Positions 53,128 to 62,821 are shown, counted from the first letter of the stretch. The stretch: DNA of 64,000 nucleotides from Arthrobacter_M sp030063245 (GCF_051131705.1 NZ_CP180316.1:2542001-2606000), one strand, 5' to 3'. Program-made: numbers and translations. Notes: generated by a model from the sequence alone, not told the origin.

Positions 53128-53997
53128 TTAGGCTTGGGGATGCGTTTGAGTGGCCAGTTGGACATTTTGCGTTTGATGACCCGGGGGTTGGATCTGGATC
53201 TTCGCAGGAGGCAGCAGCTCGTGGAGGATTTCGGTGGCGAAGGCCACGAAGCAGTTTTTAGCCTGTTTTTGAGGGGGGAAAAGCCGGGCTGCCGGCGAGG
53301 GAACGCCTGGCAGCCCGGAGAGTCCTGGTGAAGGAAATCCTAAGGGGTCTTCTTCGAAGTGTTGGGCGACCCCGGCGATCAGGGACCTGAAAAGCATGTA
53401 TCCGCAGATGGCACGGGAGTAGTCATCCAGGATGGTGGTGAGCCATGGCCGGACCGTGTGCTGCTCGGCATCCAGAACCAAGATATCGAGCTCGGTGTGG
53501 TCGGCCTGCCAGACCGCATTCGGGCGCTCGGCCCGCCGCCTCCACACCAGCTCATATCGATCGCGGTATGCGACGGAGCCTTGATGCACCATGGTCAGCA
53601 TTCCCGGATCCAGCCCGGTCGTGATCGAGCGTACCGTCGAGTAAGACAGGGGCGCCCAGCCGCGTTGGACGGCCAGGGCATTGGCTTGCCTGTGGATCGC
53701 GGCCGTGGTCCGGCGCGGTTTCAGGAGGGCGAGTCCCTCGACCAAGTTGATGAGTTCCGGCGGTGAGCGGCGTCCGCTCTTTCGGGGTGCGGACGGTTCC
53801 AGCCCATCCTTTCCGCACGTCTTGAAGGTCCAATGCCAACGCTGGAGGGTCCTCAACCCAACATGGTTTTCCGCGGCCAAGACCGTGAGGGGGACCCCGT
53901 CTTCGACATGCCGTCGCAAGGCTTCCCAGCGCGCCGACGCCTTCTTGGCCTGGCTGCTAGCGTTCCTTTCACCCAAGGACTCGCCGTAGTGACCCAT
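53128..53997 (-). pseudogene. transposase with Mu/TniA-type integrase core, truncated and joined to another IS end
   Basis: Residues 1-196 are the start of a TniA-like transposase: a helix-turn-helix (VPLTVLAAENHVGLRTLQRW), then the catalytic-core start WQADHTELDILVLDAEQH and ILDDYSRAICGYMLF. The core then ends and unrelated sequence follows. In another frame that tail reads RVIKRKMSNWPLKRIPK, a common transposase C-terminus, so a second IS end is fused here. The last catalytic acidic residue of the core is missing. It lies 15 bases after the EgtE-like gene. Confidence 0.7.
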
Positions 53998-54200
53998 GGC
54001 TATTTGGAGGCCTTCGCATTGGCTGGTGGGTTACGCTGCAGGCCGCGGGTTCTTGGGTTGGCATGGTATTTCGGGGACCAGCGTGTCAGTGTCAGCAGCG
54101 GCACCCCCGGCTCGTCGGAGATGCGCCTCCCTAAGGCGCCATCATCGTGCTGGCCCAGCCATGCGAGTTTCTCTGCAACGCTCCACTGGGCGATTGAGGT

Positions 54201-54794
54201 TCACCGACTCTTGAGGGATCTGGCGTCTGCGCCGAGGTGGCGGTAAAGCGTCGCACGACTCCACCCGACCAGGTGTGCCGCGTCTTCCGCGGTGCGCCCT
54301 TTCGCGCGGGCGTCCTTCGCGATCGCGAGCTTGTCGGCGATCACCGTGGGGTCGGAGAGTGGCCGACCAAAAAGGGTGCCGCTTTGTCGTGCCGCGGCGA
54401 TCCCGGCGTTGACGCGCTCAACGATCAGCTCGCGCTCATACTCGGCCAAGGAGGCCAGCATGTTCAGCATCATCCGCCCGGTCGAGGTCGCCGGGTCGAT
54501 CCCGTCCGAGATGGACCGGACCTGCACGCCGCGTTCACGCAACAGGTTTACGGTGTTCAAAACATCGATCAGGGACCGGCCGAGCCGGTCGACCCGGTCG
54601 ACAACCACGGTGTCTCCTGCTTCGGCGTATTCAAGCAGCTTCTTCATCCCGGGTCGCTCGATCGCAGTCCGGCTACCGGAAGTGACATCGGCGAACACAT
54701 CCCTCTTCTGCACCCCGGCAGTGACCAACGCATCAAGCTGCAACTTCGCATCCTGGCTCGATGTACTCACACGCGTGTATCCCAAATGTCTCAC
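54201..54794 (-). CDS. serine recombinase (Tn3-type resolvase)
   Basis: This 197-residue resolvase/invertase has the catalytic serine motif GYTRVSTSSQDAKLQLDAL, then DRLGRSLIDVLNTVNLLRERG, and MLASLAEYERELIVERV at the end of the catalytic domain. A C-terminal helix-turn-helix (TAEDAAHLVGWSRATLYRHLG) would bind res sites. All parts appear intact. It stands beside transposon remnants and is probably the surviving resolvase of a Tn3-type element. Confidence 0.93.
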   Translation of the reverse strand: MRHLGYTRVSTSSQDAKLQLDALVTAGVQKRDVFADVTSGSRTAIERPGMKKLLEYAEAGDTVVVDRVDRLGRSLIDVLNTVNLLRERGVQVRSISDGIDPATSTGRMMLNMLASLAEYERELIVERVNAGIAAARQSGTLFGRPLSDPTVIADKLAIAKDARAKGRTAEDAAHLVGWSRATLYRHLGADARSLKSR

Positions 54795-55284
54795 ACCATC
54801 ATTTCGGCTTAGAAACCCCTGACCGGCAACCAGCTAAGACACTTTATGGTGGGATGGCTTTTCGAGACATCTGGTGCCCCGCCTCTCCAGCGCAGAGGGT
54901 CAAGGCATGGCGACGCATGACAATGTCTCAAGAAGCTGTAGATTTTCGAGACGCGCCAGTCCCTTAGGTTCGGAGTCCTGCTTTTGAACGTTTGATGGCG
55001 AGTATGTCTGTGTCCGATGGTGAGAGGATGATCTGGTGAGGCCAAGTGTGGACTTACTTCTGCAGCGACCTCGAGGGCGTCGTCTGTGTCTTGAAGTGGC
55101 GATGCAGCTGGAGGCAATCGAGTTCAGATAAGTAGAACACGCGCTTGGCAGCCGGGACACCAGGGTCGTCAGCTCTGGTGAGCAACCCCGTGATGTCCTG
55201 AGCCGCCCGGCCACGAGTGGCCGACACCGGGCCATCCCTGTTACCGCAATAAGCGCGTCCGGCATCGCGCGGTTAGCTGGACCG
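54795..55284. other. 490 bases between resolvase and tyrosinase with no recognised gene
   Basis: On the minus strand a stretch reads ADDPGVPAAKRVFYLSELDC in one frame, which looks protein-like, but it has no start and is interrupted. No known family was recognised. It may be the remnant of another gene upstream of the resolvase. Confidence 0.4.
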
Positions 55285-56928
55285 TCAATCCTTGAGCCAG
55301 CGAAAAGTCACACGAGCACCAGCCGGCAGCCGGTCGAGATCGCCCAAGCGATAAACCCAACGCTTGGCGCCGCCGAACTTCGCTTTGCGAAACTCCAATT
55401 GCTGACCGCTTCGTACCTGAGACGCCCACAAGGTCACGCGATCGGATGTTCGGGCACCTTCCGTGAAGATGTCAAAAATACCGACCGGATCCTCCCCGTC
55501 GGATACCCGAATCATCTTCCACCAGCGGACCTGAGGAGCAGCCTCGAGGACGAACTCGATATTGAGCGGGTTGACAGCTCCGTATTCGATACCGACTGAG
55601 ATTACGTCACCGTCTGGAAGAGTCCGAGCGAGCTGCATGGCCTGCCAGGAAAAGCAGATGTCCTCGTCGATGTAACGATCATAGAGGGGCGGCGCCACGA
55701 TTGAGCGGTCACTGGACGTCTTGACCTTCTGCTGGTTGTCTGGCGGCATCCAGGGTCGTATTTGTGTTCCCTTGCCCCCACTCCAAGGCAGCATGTTCTC
55801 GGTGATCGAATGGTCGCTTCCCTTTTCGCCATAAGTCTCGTCCGGTAGAAGTCGCCACGAATAGGCCCGAGAATCGCCGACCCGGCGCAGCTGCCAACTG
55901 GCCCATAGACGGTCGACGTTTGAATGCAGGAGGAAGACGAAAGGGTCCTGAAATGCGAAGTGTGCAGGATCGGATGGCACTGAGGCAACACGACCCGGAC
56001 CAGTCGTTCCCGCGAGATTTCCGCCGATGTAGAAGTGAACAAGCCCGTGCTGACGCTGTAGTTCAGTTTGCATTGCGTCGAATTGTTGTGCGCGGGGCTT
56101 GTCGTCGCCGCTGCTGATGATCTGGTTGTCGCTGGTGATTGGCCATGGTTCTGGACCCTGATTTGGTGCCCCATCGGCTACAAACCTTGTTACCAACGTC
56201 GGCGGAAGCTCAGGATGATATGACCCGGGCGGCTCATATCGGCTCCCCCTCCGCACCCCGTCGTTGTCAAAGCCATCGAAAGGCGGCCCCATCCTGTCCT
56301 GGGCAGCTCCCATGAACTCCTCAGTGAACAGATCGACCTCTCCGCCGCGACCATCCGGTACTTTCCGCGGATCCGTCTGCCAATCCCAGTAGTGCAACGC
56401 GACGCCGGAATCCACCCGACGGAGCAGTGCCTCGAAACGGTTAATGAGCTCGCGATGCCACGGCAGAAACGCCGCGCTGCCATGGACGTGAGTCGCTTGG
56501 TGAATTTGGTCCTGCTTGAACCATTCCGTGACACCGTCGGGATATAGCCTCCGGTTAAGTTCAAGGATTGCGTCGCGAAGACGATCGCGCTCGGCGACAG
56601 AAATCGAGGCGACGTTCCGCCTCACCGCGGGGGGTAGCGGTGAACCGTCGGACGTGTGCCCACTGAGACAGTCGGGAAGCCTGTTCAGATTGTTGGCCTC
56701 AGAGTCATCAGGTCCTGTGCGTAGGTAAGGGCCCGCAGGATCATCAACCACAAAAAGAGTCACGCGAGGTTCCGAGTCAATCTGCACGTAGTACGCGAAA
56801 AGGTGGCCTCGAATGTCCTCAATTACCGCAGAAACGCTGCGCGGCGACCAGTCCGCGCCGTCACCACACACGGCAAGTGTGTGTCCGGTTGCGTCCCGAA
56901 AAGCGCTGGTTACGTGACGATCTAGCAC
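55285..56928 (-). CDS. tyrosinase family protein with N-terminal DUF3892-like domain
   Basis: This 547-residue protein has three parts. Residues 30-90 resemble DUF3892 (YYVQIDSEPRVTLFVV, GPYLRTGPDDSEANNLNRLP). Residues 110-350 are the common central tyrosinase domain: copper A ligands among His143, His147 and His149 (QIHQATHVHG) and His158 (FLPWHRE), and copper B with His294 and His298 (QHGLVHFY) and His335 in FLLHSNVDRLWASWQ. Residues 440-547 form a beta-rich tail. No signal peptide is seen, so it is probably cytoplasmic. It would oxidise phenols to quinones; the natural substrate is unknown. Confidence 0.88.
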   Translation of the reverse strand: MLDRHVTSAFRDATGHTLAVCGDGADWSPRSVSAVIEDIRGHLFAYYVQIDSEPRVTLFVVDDPAGPYLRTGPDDSEANNLNRLPDCLSGHTSDGSPLPPAVRRNVASISVAERDRLRDAILELNRRLYPDGVTEWFKQDQIHQATHVHGSAAFLPWHRELINRFEALLRRVDSGVALHYWDWQTDPRKVPDGRGGEVDLFTEEFMGAAQDRMGPPFDGFDNDGVRRGSRYEPPGSYHPELPPTLVTRFVADGAPNQGPEPWPITSDNQIISSGDDKPRAQQFDAMQTELQRQHGLVHFYIGGNLAGTTGPGRVASVPSDPAHFAFQDPFVFLLHSNVDRLWASWQLRRVGDSRAYSWRLLPDETYGEKGSDHSITENMLPWSGGKGTQIRPWMPPDNQQKVKTSSDRSIVAPPLYDRYIDEDICFSWQAMQLARTLPDGDVISVGIEYGAVNPLNIEFVLEAAPQVRWWKMIRVSDGEDPVGIFDIFTEGARTSDRVTLWASQVRSGQQLEFRKAKFGGAKRWVYRLGDLDRLPAGARVTFRWLKD

Positions 56929-57040
56929 ATCCGTCTCCCTAGCTAGGGCTGTGTGATTCCACTCACCAATCTTCCCTCAGCTAAGCGTACGACAGAGATC
57001 GTCACAAAAACATCGTCACAAAACACTGCAATCCACAACC

Positions 57041-57507
57041 CGGGACCTGCAGTTCGACGCCTTGGCCTTACCAGGCTCTGGACACCTTGCGCGACGGCGA
57101 CACCCTGGTGGTGTGGAAGCTGGGCCGTCTCGGCCGGAGCGTGAAAGACCTCCTGGACTTTGCCGGAGGCCTGAACGAACGTGGGATAGGCTTCGTCAGC
57201 CTCACCGACGCGATCGACAGCACTACCGTCTCCGGACGCTTCTTTTTCAACGTGATGGCATCCCTGGCCCAGATGGAACGGGAGCTCATGGTCGAACGTA
57301 CACAGGCCGGCCTGCAGGTCGCGCGCGAACAAGGCAGGGGTCGGCGGCCGCAAACGCGTCATGACGGAAGCCAAGATCCGATCCGGACGGAAACTTCTCA
57401 ACCGAGGAACACCGCCGCGGGAAGCTGCCAGCAGCCTCGGTGTATCTGTTCCCACCCTCTACCGGTGGGTTCCGGCAGCAGACGCTGCTGAGGCTTCGGC
57501 TCAATAG
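57041..57507 (+). pseudogene. serine recombinase remnant with internal deletion and frameshift
   Basis: A short N-terminal piece (DLQFDALAL) is followed, in another frame, by the second half of a resolvase domain: QALDTLRDGDTLVVWKLGRL, GFVSLTDAIDSTTVSGRFFF and MASLAQMERELMVERTQAGL. After REQG the frame shifts again to the C-terminal helix-turn-helix GTPPREAASSLGVSVPTLYRW, ending at 57507. About 35 residues are missing near the start. It differs from the intact resolvase at 54201. Confidence 0.85.
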
Positions 57508-57826
57508 CCGCTGCCGTTTCGTGTAGTCGACTTCTAAAAAGTGACGGTTTGCGCAGGGGAGTATTGAGCGGAATGCAGTTCTATGCAAGGGACCTCTGAC
57601 ATTTCCATGTTCGCATTCGTCTGCACAGCCCCGGAATTCCGCGGGAGCGGGTGCAGACGAGTACTGAAAATGGCACAACTTCGCGAAAACTAGAGCATTA
57701 CCGCCGCAGCGTTCGCTCGGTCTGTGAGACGTCGCAAATAAGGCGACCTTAGTTACAGGTTCACCGGGTGTGCTATCCGATGATCAGGACGTTGAAGACT
57801 ACCCCGACTTTTGTTGACTTGGGGTC
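57508..57826. other. non-coding stretch between transposon remnants
   Basis: No conserved coding sequence is seen on either strand in these 319 bases. The base composition is lower in GC than in the core region. Confidence 0.4.
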
Positions 57827-57920
57827 TTAGTCCGCGGTGAGCGCGGTCCGGTTGATTGTTTCATATTCAATCGGCGTCAGTTTGCCCAGCCTGCTCTGCC
57901 TTCGTCGGCGGTGGTAAGTG
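57827..57920 (-). pseudogene. 3' tip of an IS3-family transposase
   Basis: The minus strand encodes a typical IS3 OrfB C-terminus, TYHRRRRQSRLGKLTPIEY followed by ETINRTALTAD and a stop at 57827-57829. Nothing upstream of TYHRR belongs to it. It differs from the IS3 element at 32676. Confidence 0.7.
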
Positions 57921-58020
57921 CTTTTGATTCCCGACATTTAGATAAAACAGCGTAGTGCCTCATGTCAAGATGCTCGTCAAATGAATACTGCGTGCCTCAT
58001 CTAATATGCTCGCGAAATTA

Positions 58021-58784
58021 TTAGGCCACCCGTGTTGATTGGGAGTGAGTCTTGGCTGCCGCGAGCCTGATGAGCTGGTCTTGGATGTCCACGATCCGTC
58101 TGGTTAAGGCAGCTAAATCAACGCTTCGGTATAGCTTTTCCATGGCTGCACGCTCCGGCGGCAGCATGATGCCGGTGTCCTTGACCCAGTCCGCTGGGGT
58201 GCGGGGCGCATCGTAGTCCCGGACATGTTTCCCCGTTCGGGTGAGCCAGTAGCCGATGGCTTTCTTGGTGGGCAGGAACAGGTTCTTGCGCAGGTTCACC
58301 AATGGCCAGAGCTCGTTGAGTAGAGCGAGTTCGGTCTCAGTGTCGTAGCGGTAATTGAATGCTGAGCGGCGCACGATATCCCCGTTTTTTTGCTCCACGA
58401 ACGGGTTGTCGTTCGAGTGGTGGGGCCGTGAGCGGGTCATGCGGATGTTCTGGCTATCAGCCCACGCAGCGACGGGATCATTAAGAAATTCAGAGCCATT
58501 GTCCGAACTAAGCCGAGGAAAGAATCCCAATTCCCCGCAGAACATGGACCGCAGCACGGTCCCTCGGCTTAGCGTTGTCCTCGGCATAATCACTATGCAA
58601 ATGGTCGATCGGGTACGGGAACTGGTGCTGGATTTAAGCCAAGGCTTGGGCAACCCATTTGGCGGCCTTGTTTTTGATGGCTTGGTTCACCGTCCAGCCA
58701 GTGAACGGATCAGTCACGGTGAGCGTGAAGGCGTATTGGCCTTTAGCCGTGTTTCCGCAGTGCGCGACGGTATCGATGGCGACC
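58021..58784 (-). pseudogene. C-terminal half of the interrupted integrase-type transposase
   Basis: The DNA directly after the IS encodes AIDTVAHCGNTAKGQYAFTL and then, after an in-frame stop and a shift, LSSDNGSEFLNDPVAAW, PHHSNDNPFVEQKNGDIVR and a tail ending at 58021. These are the second and third acidic motifs (DNGSEF, FVEQKN) of an rve-type integrase core. It joins to the N-terminal half at 61217 once the IS and one AGCCC copy are removed. Confidence 0.75.
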
Positions 58785-58789
58785 AGCCC

Positions 58790-61216
58790 CAGGACTCCTG
58801 ACCTAGCGCTTTAATCGCTGAGCGACGTTTCGCGTTTCTTTGTCTCGAATCGCAGGATCCGGTCCGTGCCTGGGTAACGGGTTTCGGTGCTGGTGAGGTG
58901 GTCGCAGAGTTCGGCGATCGCGGCCGTGGCCCGTTTGGTGGGGAGGGGGTCGAGGCGGATGGTGAGGTAGCCGTCCCGGCCGGGGTCGATGTCGCCGCTG
59001 GTCGTGAGAGCCTGCCGGATCAGGGCGTGGGCTTCGTCGTCGGCGCGGGCGTAGCCGGTGTTGGTGCGGATCTCCCTGGCCAGGGTGGACGCGGTGTTGA
59101 ACGCGGCCATCCGGATCGCGTGGGTGAGCAGTTTCGTCTCGGTGTCCAGGACCTGCTGGCCCGGGGCGATGTCACCAAGGGGTACCCGGGCCGGGATCTC
59201 CTTATGCACCGCCTGCGCCTCCTCGAAGACGGTTTGGGCGGTGAAAAGGTCCGCGGTGATCGCGTTGTGCCCGGCATTGGTGATCAGGACCGTGGCCGTT
59301 CCCGGCGCCGGGGTCCGGGCCGCCAGCAACGCGGCATCGGTGTCGGCGAGGGCCTTCCCGTACCGGGTTTTGGCGGTAAGTACGTTCTGGTAGGCCTTGC
59401 GTTTGGCCGGGTTCGGCACCGACCGTTCCGGATCATCATCGGTACTGGTGTAGGCGTCGTGGGAATCCAGGGCGAAGCGGATCCTGGCGTAGCGGAAGTA
59501 GTTCTCCTGCCGCCACCTGGCACCCATACGGTAAATCGCTTCCCCGGTAGCGAGGTCTGTGTCGGTGGTGAGGATGTGGATCTGCCGTAACCCGCCTGCC
59601 GGGACCTTGACCTTGCGGCTGATCTGGCGCATCGACAACACTTCCCCGGTAGTTCCGACAGGCACCTCGACCCGGATGTCGGCCGCGGCCCAGGACCGGG
59701 TTTGTCCGTGTTCATCGGTGTGCGTGACCTCGCTGAAGAGGGAGTCGTCGATGTCCCCGGTGGTGCCCTTGCGCCAGGTCAGCACATCAAAACCTGCTGA
59801 ACTCATGTGTTGGAACAGGGCCGGGGACCAGCCGCCCCGGTCGAAACCGACCAGCACCCTGCGGTCATCGCCGATAATCAATCGCAGGGTCGGCAGGAGC
59901 CGGCGCAGTTCCCCGGTCAGCGCGGCCCCGGGTTCGGCCATGACCACCAGCACCGGGGACCCGTGTCCGTCGGCGACCCAGGTCTCCTCGGTCGCCGGGA
60001 CCGGGAACTTCAACCTCGTGGAATGGACCTTCCCGATCTTCCTCGTGCCCTGATAGGCGCGGACATGCCCGTCAACGTAGAGCACCGCGGCCAGACCCCC
60101 GCCCTCCTCGTCACCGCTGCCGTTCAGGTGTCTGGTTGCCATCGCGGTCAGCAGTTCCCCGGCCCTGCCGGTCCCGGCCAGGGCCGCGGTTTTGCGGCGG
60201 AGGGTTTTCACTTCCGGCGCCCGGTCCAGACCCAGCACCCGTCCCATCGCGACCGGGTCGATCCGGGTTATCCCCTCGGCCCGGGGTTCCCCGGCCAGGG
60301 CCTGAAACACCGCCCCGGTGAGGATGGTGTCCAGACCGTAAAACCCGTTCGGCAACGCCCCGAACACCTCCTTCGCACACTCCAGCAATCCGGTGTTCAC
60401 CAGGGCGGGCAGGGCCAGGAACAGCCCGGCCAACGGCACCCGGGCCGCCGGGGCGAACGCCGGGGCCGCGCATTCCAGCAGCCCGGTCCGGGCCCAGGCC
60501 CGTTCCCCGGACCGGTCCGCCGCAGCCGGCAGAACCGGCAGCCCTTCCGCCGGTTCGGTGATGACGGGACCGGCTTCCGGGTCCTGCCGGGACGGGTGCG
60601 CAGTGGCCGGTTCCTGTGCGGCGGTTTCCATGGCCAATGTCCGCCGGACGGTGAATTCGGAGACACCCACTTTCGCACCGACTGCGCGCAGTGGCAGGCC
60701 GGTGGAGCGCAAGGCGCGGATCTCGGACATCATGGATTCCGTCAGCCGGCTGGGCCCCCTCGGGCCCGGCTTTTCCGGGGCCAGACCCAACACCCCATCC
60801 ATGGCCAGGACCTTGCGCCAGCGCCACAACGTGCCCGGATCCACACCGAAAGCGGCAGAAATCTCCGCCACCGACGCGGCCTTAATGTCCGCCAGTTTCG
60901 CCGCCGTGAACCGGCGCGTCGCGGTTTCCCCGACATCCCAGGCGTAAGAGAGTTCCCCATGAACAAAAGCCCTGCCACCCGTCTCATCCTCGACCAGCGA
61001 CACCGCCAGACCAATCGGGACGGCACCGGCGTCCATGGCCATCGGAAGGGGCAGTTGAGATGTCATCACGCCCATCATCCACCCCTCCCGAAGCCGCCGA
61101 TTATCTTGCTTAGATTCTATCGCGTCTGAGGGAAAATTAACAGCCGACCACTCAACAAAAACACCGGAATCACACGGAAGCCATCGCGACAGTCACGCCC
61201 TATGTCCAGAGTCCTG
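58790..61216 (-). mobile_element. 2.4-kb insertion sequence, copy 2
   Basis: This 2427-bp element has the same inverted repeat ends as copy 1: CAGGACTCC at 58790 and the complement of CAGGACTCT ending at 61216. The 5-bp sequence AGCCC flanks it on both sides (58785-58789 and 61217-61221), a clear target duplication, so this copy is an undisturbed insertion. It interrupts an older transposase. It is inverted relative to copy 1. Confidence 0.93.
58811..61078 (-). CDS. transposase of the 2.4-kb IS (copy 2)
   Basis: This 755-residue DDE transposase is almost identical to the one at 26710. Differences I can see include Gly for Ser in the MAMDAGAVP segment, Glu for Asp in DVGETATRR and Lys for Gln in WRWRKVL. 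The C-terminus reads ETKKRETSLSD because of a one-base deletion relative to copy 1. Which version is ancestral is not clear from two copies. The candidate catalytic residues are unchanged. Confidence 0.85.
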   Translation of the reverse strand: MMGVMTSQLPLPMAMDAGAVPIGLAVSLVEDETGGRAFVHGELSYAWDVGETATRRFTAAKLADIKAASVAEISAAFGVDPGTLWRWRKVLAMDGVLGLAPEKPGPRGPSRLTESMMSEIRALRSTGLPLRAVGAKVGVSEFTVRRTLAMETAAQEPATAHPSRQDPEAGPVITEPAEGLPVLPAAADRSGERAWARTGLLECAAPAFAPAARVPLAGLFLALPALVNTGLLECAKEVFGALPNGFYGLDTILTGAVFQALAGEPRAEGITRIDPVAMGRVLGLDRAPEVKTLRRKTAALAGTGRAGELLTAMATRHLNGSGDEEGGGLAAVLYVDGHVRAYQGTRKIGKVHSTRLKFPVPATEETWVADGHGSPVLVVMAEPGAALTGELRRLLPTLRLIIGDDRRVLVGFDRGGWSPALFQHMSSAGFDVLTWRKGTTGDIDDSLFSEVTHTDEHGQTRSWAAADIRVEVPVGTTGEVLSMRQISRKVKVPAGGLRQIHILTTDTDLATGEAIYRMGARWRQENYFRYARIRFALDSHDAYTSTDDDPERSVPNPAKRKAYQNVLTAKTRYGKALADTDAALLAARTPAPGTATVLITNAGHNAITADLFTAQTVFEEAQAVHKEIPARVPLGDIAPGQQVLDTETKLLTHAIRMAAFNTASTLAREIRTNTGYARADDEAHALIRQALTTSGDIDPGRDGYLTIRLDPLPTKRATAAIAELCDHLTSTETRYPGTDRILRFETKKRETSLSD

Positions 61217-61768
61217 AGCCCTGGTTGCCTGTCAATGATTGGGATCCGAGTCATGATTGGAATCTGCTCGGTATGGCGGTTCTTTCGGGACCGGGTGGTG
61301 GATTTCCCAGTCGGGTAGAGCTTGAGCTTGTACGGGGCCAGCAACCGGTCGATGGTTGCCGCGCTCATGGCCAGCAGCTGCTCCCTCACGGCTGGGCCAT
61401 AGCGCGTCCGAGAAGGACCGAAAAGACCCCGGGCTGGCATGGGCCTCCATGTTCGCCAGGGTCGCTGCCATGGCCGGGGCAAGGTACTTCCCGCAGGGCT
61501 CCCCGGCGATTACCCAGACCCGCTGCAACACCAACACCGTGTCATAGCTGTAGCTACGCGGACGGGGCTTTCGCTTCACCGCCTAGGCCGGCCCGCGCCG
61601 GATCAGCGCACTGTGGAGTTGACGGCGGGCATTGGCCCGGGACCAACCAACCTCGGCCACCAAACGGTCCAGAACCTCACCGCGGCCCTTCTTCGAAGCC
61701 CGAAAATACTCCGCAGCTTCCTTCTTCGTGATTTCCCTGCGCGCAGACAACGTCAACCCATAACCCAT
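61217..61768 (-). pseudogene. N-terminal half of the interrupted integrase-type transposase
   Basis: From about 61768 the minus strand reads LSARREITKKEAAEYFRASK and VGWSRANARRQLHSALIRRG, then an in-frame TAG at 61583-61585. It continues as VKRKPRPRSYSYDTVLVLQR and EPCGKYLAPAMAATLANMEA, shifts frame, and goes on RYGPAVREQLLAMSAATIDR to the edge of the 2.4-kb IS. The gene was already decayed, or decayed after the insertion. Confidence 0.75.
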
Positions 61769-61878
61769 CCCTCCAGCACACCAAGAGTGCCCGGCCGTGA
61801 CCAGAGGTTTCGCGAGCATTTCTCGAATGAGGCACGCACCCCATTTCGCGAGTACTTTAGCTGAGTCTCGTCGAACAG

Positions 61879-61908
61879 TTGACAGGCTAATAGCTCATTT
61901 TTTATAAT
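61879..61908 (+). promoter_or_regulatory. consensus sigma-70-type promoter for the gene at 62040
   Basis: TTGACA at 61879-61884 and TATAAT at 61903-61908 both match the consensus exactly, with an 18-bp spacer. It points toward the plus-strand gene at 62040, giving a leader of about 125 bases. Such an exact match is unusual in this high-GC sequence. It lies just outside the edge of the degenerate IS element. Confidence 0.7.
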
Positions 61909-62039
61909 GCGTCTCTAAGAGAAAGCCGTAATTGCCGGCTGGTTGGATTACCTAGCTCTGACAAGCCGCGCGCAGGTCCCCGCTTCGTGTCCGTACCCGC
62001 CTTCCCGCAATCAGGTTCCGTTCAAGCAAGGACAGGATC

Positions 62040-62765
62040 ATGTCTGGCACATATGTAATTGAGGAGTCGCGCGACCCGGTCGTCTTCTCTGACAGCCCTG
62101 ACTCTCCGGCCGCTGAGTTTCTGGTCGAAGAAAGACCGCGTTCGATCAGCGACCTCTATCGCCTCGGAATCATCCACCCCGCAATTCCGGAGGAAGACCT
62201 GAACGATATCCGACGAAGTCTTGAGCATGCCTCTGTGCCCGATGTGGTTTTCTCCGAGGGCAACCATGGCGTTGTGTCGTCCCGAGAGTTCGATGGGATT
62301 GCAACCATACCGCTCGAGGTCGTAATGGTGCGTGACGCGGTCAGGCGCGCAACGTCGATGCTTATTGCTCGCGGCCATTCTCCCGCCCTGGCGAAGCTGA
62401 CAGCTGAGAAAGGTGCGCGTTTCATTTCACCGGTCCGCGACGCATTTCCAGTGTGGAAGGAGGTCCGGTTTCTGGACCGCGACCTCGAAGTGCGTGGCCT
62501 GTTGTTCCTCAAGCGATCGATCAACGCGCTAACGGCCGGGAACGTGAAGTTCCATACGCATGGTTGGATTTTCCCGGAAAGTAGCCACTTCCTGCTCACC
62601 TGCAACGAGATGGTCGGTGTTCCCACTAACCCACTAGAGATTCCGCTGGTGGTCGAAGAAATGAGCAAGCCTGGGCCTCATCCGCCCATTGAGGGCTATA
62701 CGGATCGTCTAGCCGTGTCCGAGATCTTAGCTCGAGTAGAGGCGGTCACTAGCGGCTGGCGCTGA
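62040..62765 (+). CDS. hypothetical protein, unrecognised
   Basis: This 241-residue soluble protein has no signal peptide and no membrane segment. AGGACAGG lies just before the ATG. The N-terminal 60 residues are acidic; a central helical part includes VVMVRDAVRRATSMLIARG. Residues 170-215 hold the stretch NVKFHTHGWIFPESSHFLLT, with two or three His that could bind metal, and a Pro-rich end. I do not recognise a family. The glycine-rich gene starts 56 bases downstream, so they probably share a transcript. Confidence 0.7.
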   Translation: MSGTYVIEESRDPVVFSDSPDSPAAEFLVEERPRSISDLYRLGIIHPAIPEEDLNDIRRSLEHASVPDVVFSEGNHGVVSSREFDGIATIPLEVVMVRDAVRRATSMLIARGHSPALAKLTAEKGARFISPVRDAFPVWKEVRFLDRDLEVRGLLFLKRSINALTAGNVKFHTHGWIFPESSHFLLTCNEMVGVPTNPLEIPLVVEEMSKPGPHPPIEGYTDRLAVSEILARVEAVTSGWR

Positions 62766-62821
62766 ACTTTTTCAGCAGTAAGCCATCAGACACTCATCCT
62801 CACCGGAACAGGAGACTCATC

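Larger units (their letters stand above)
57955..61850 (-). mobile_element. degenerate IS-like element interrupted by the 2.4-kb IS
   Basis: Both edges carry related repeats. On the left, GTGCCTCAT plus ATGCTCG occurs twice (about 57955-57983 and 57990-58016). The same TGCGTGCCTCAT and ATGCTCGCGAAA strings appear inverted at the right edge (about 61812-61850). Between them lies a transposase gene broken by the 2.4-kb IS, with its own internal stop and frameshift. Boundaries are approximate. Confidence 0.6.

Noticed and set aside
59807..61129. 440-codon frame antisense to the IS transposase, present in both copies
   Set aside because: Conserved only because the two IS copies are nearly identical; composition is that of an antisense shadow.
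26572..61216. Inversion of the 30-kb segment between the two inverted IS copies
   Set aside because: Copy 2 retains matching AGCCC on both sides; a crossover between the copies would have separated the pair.
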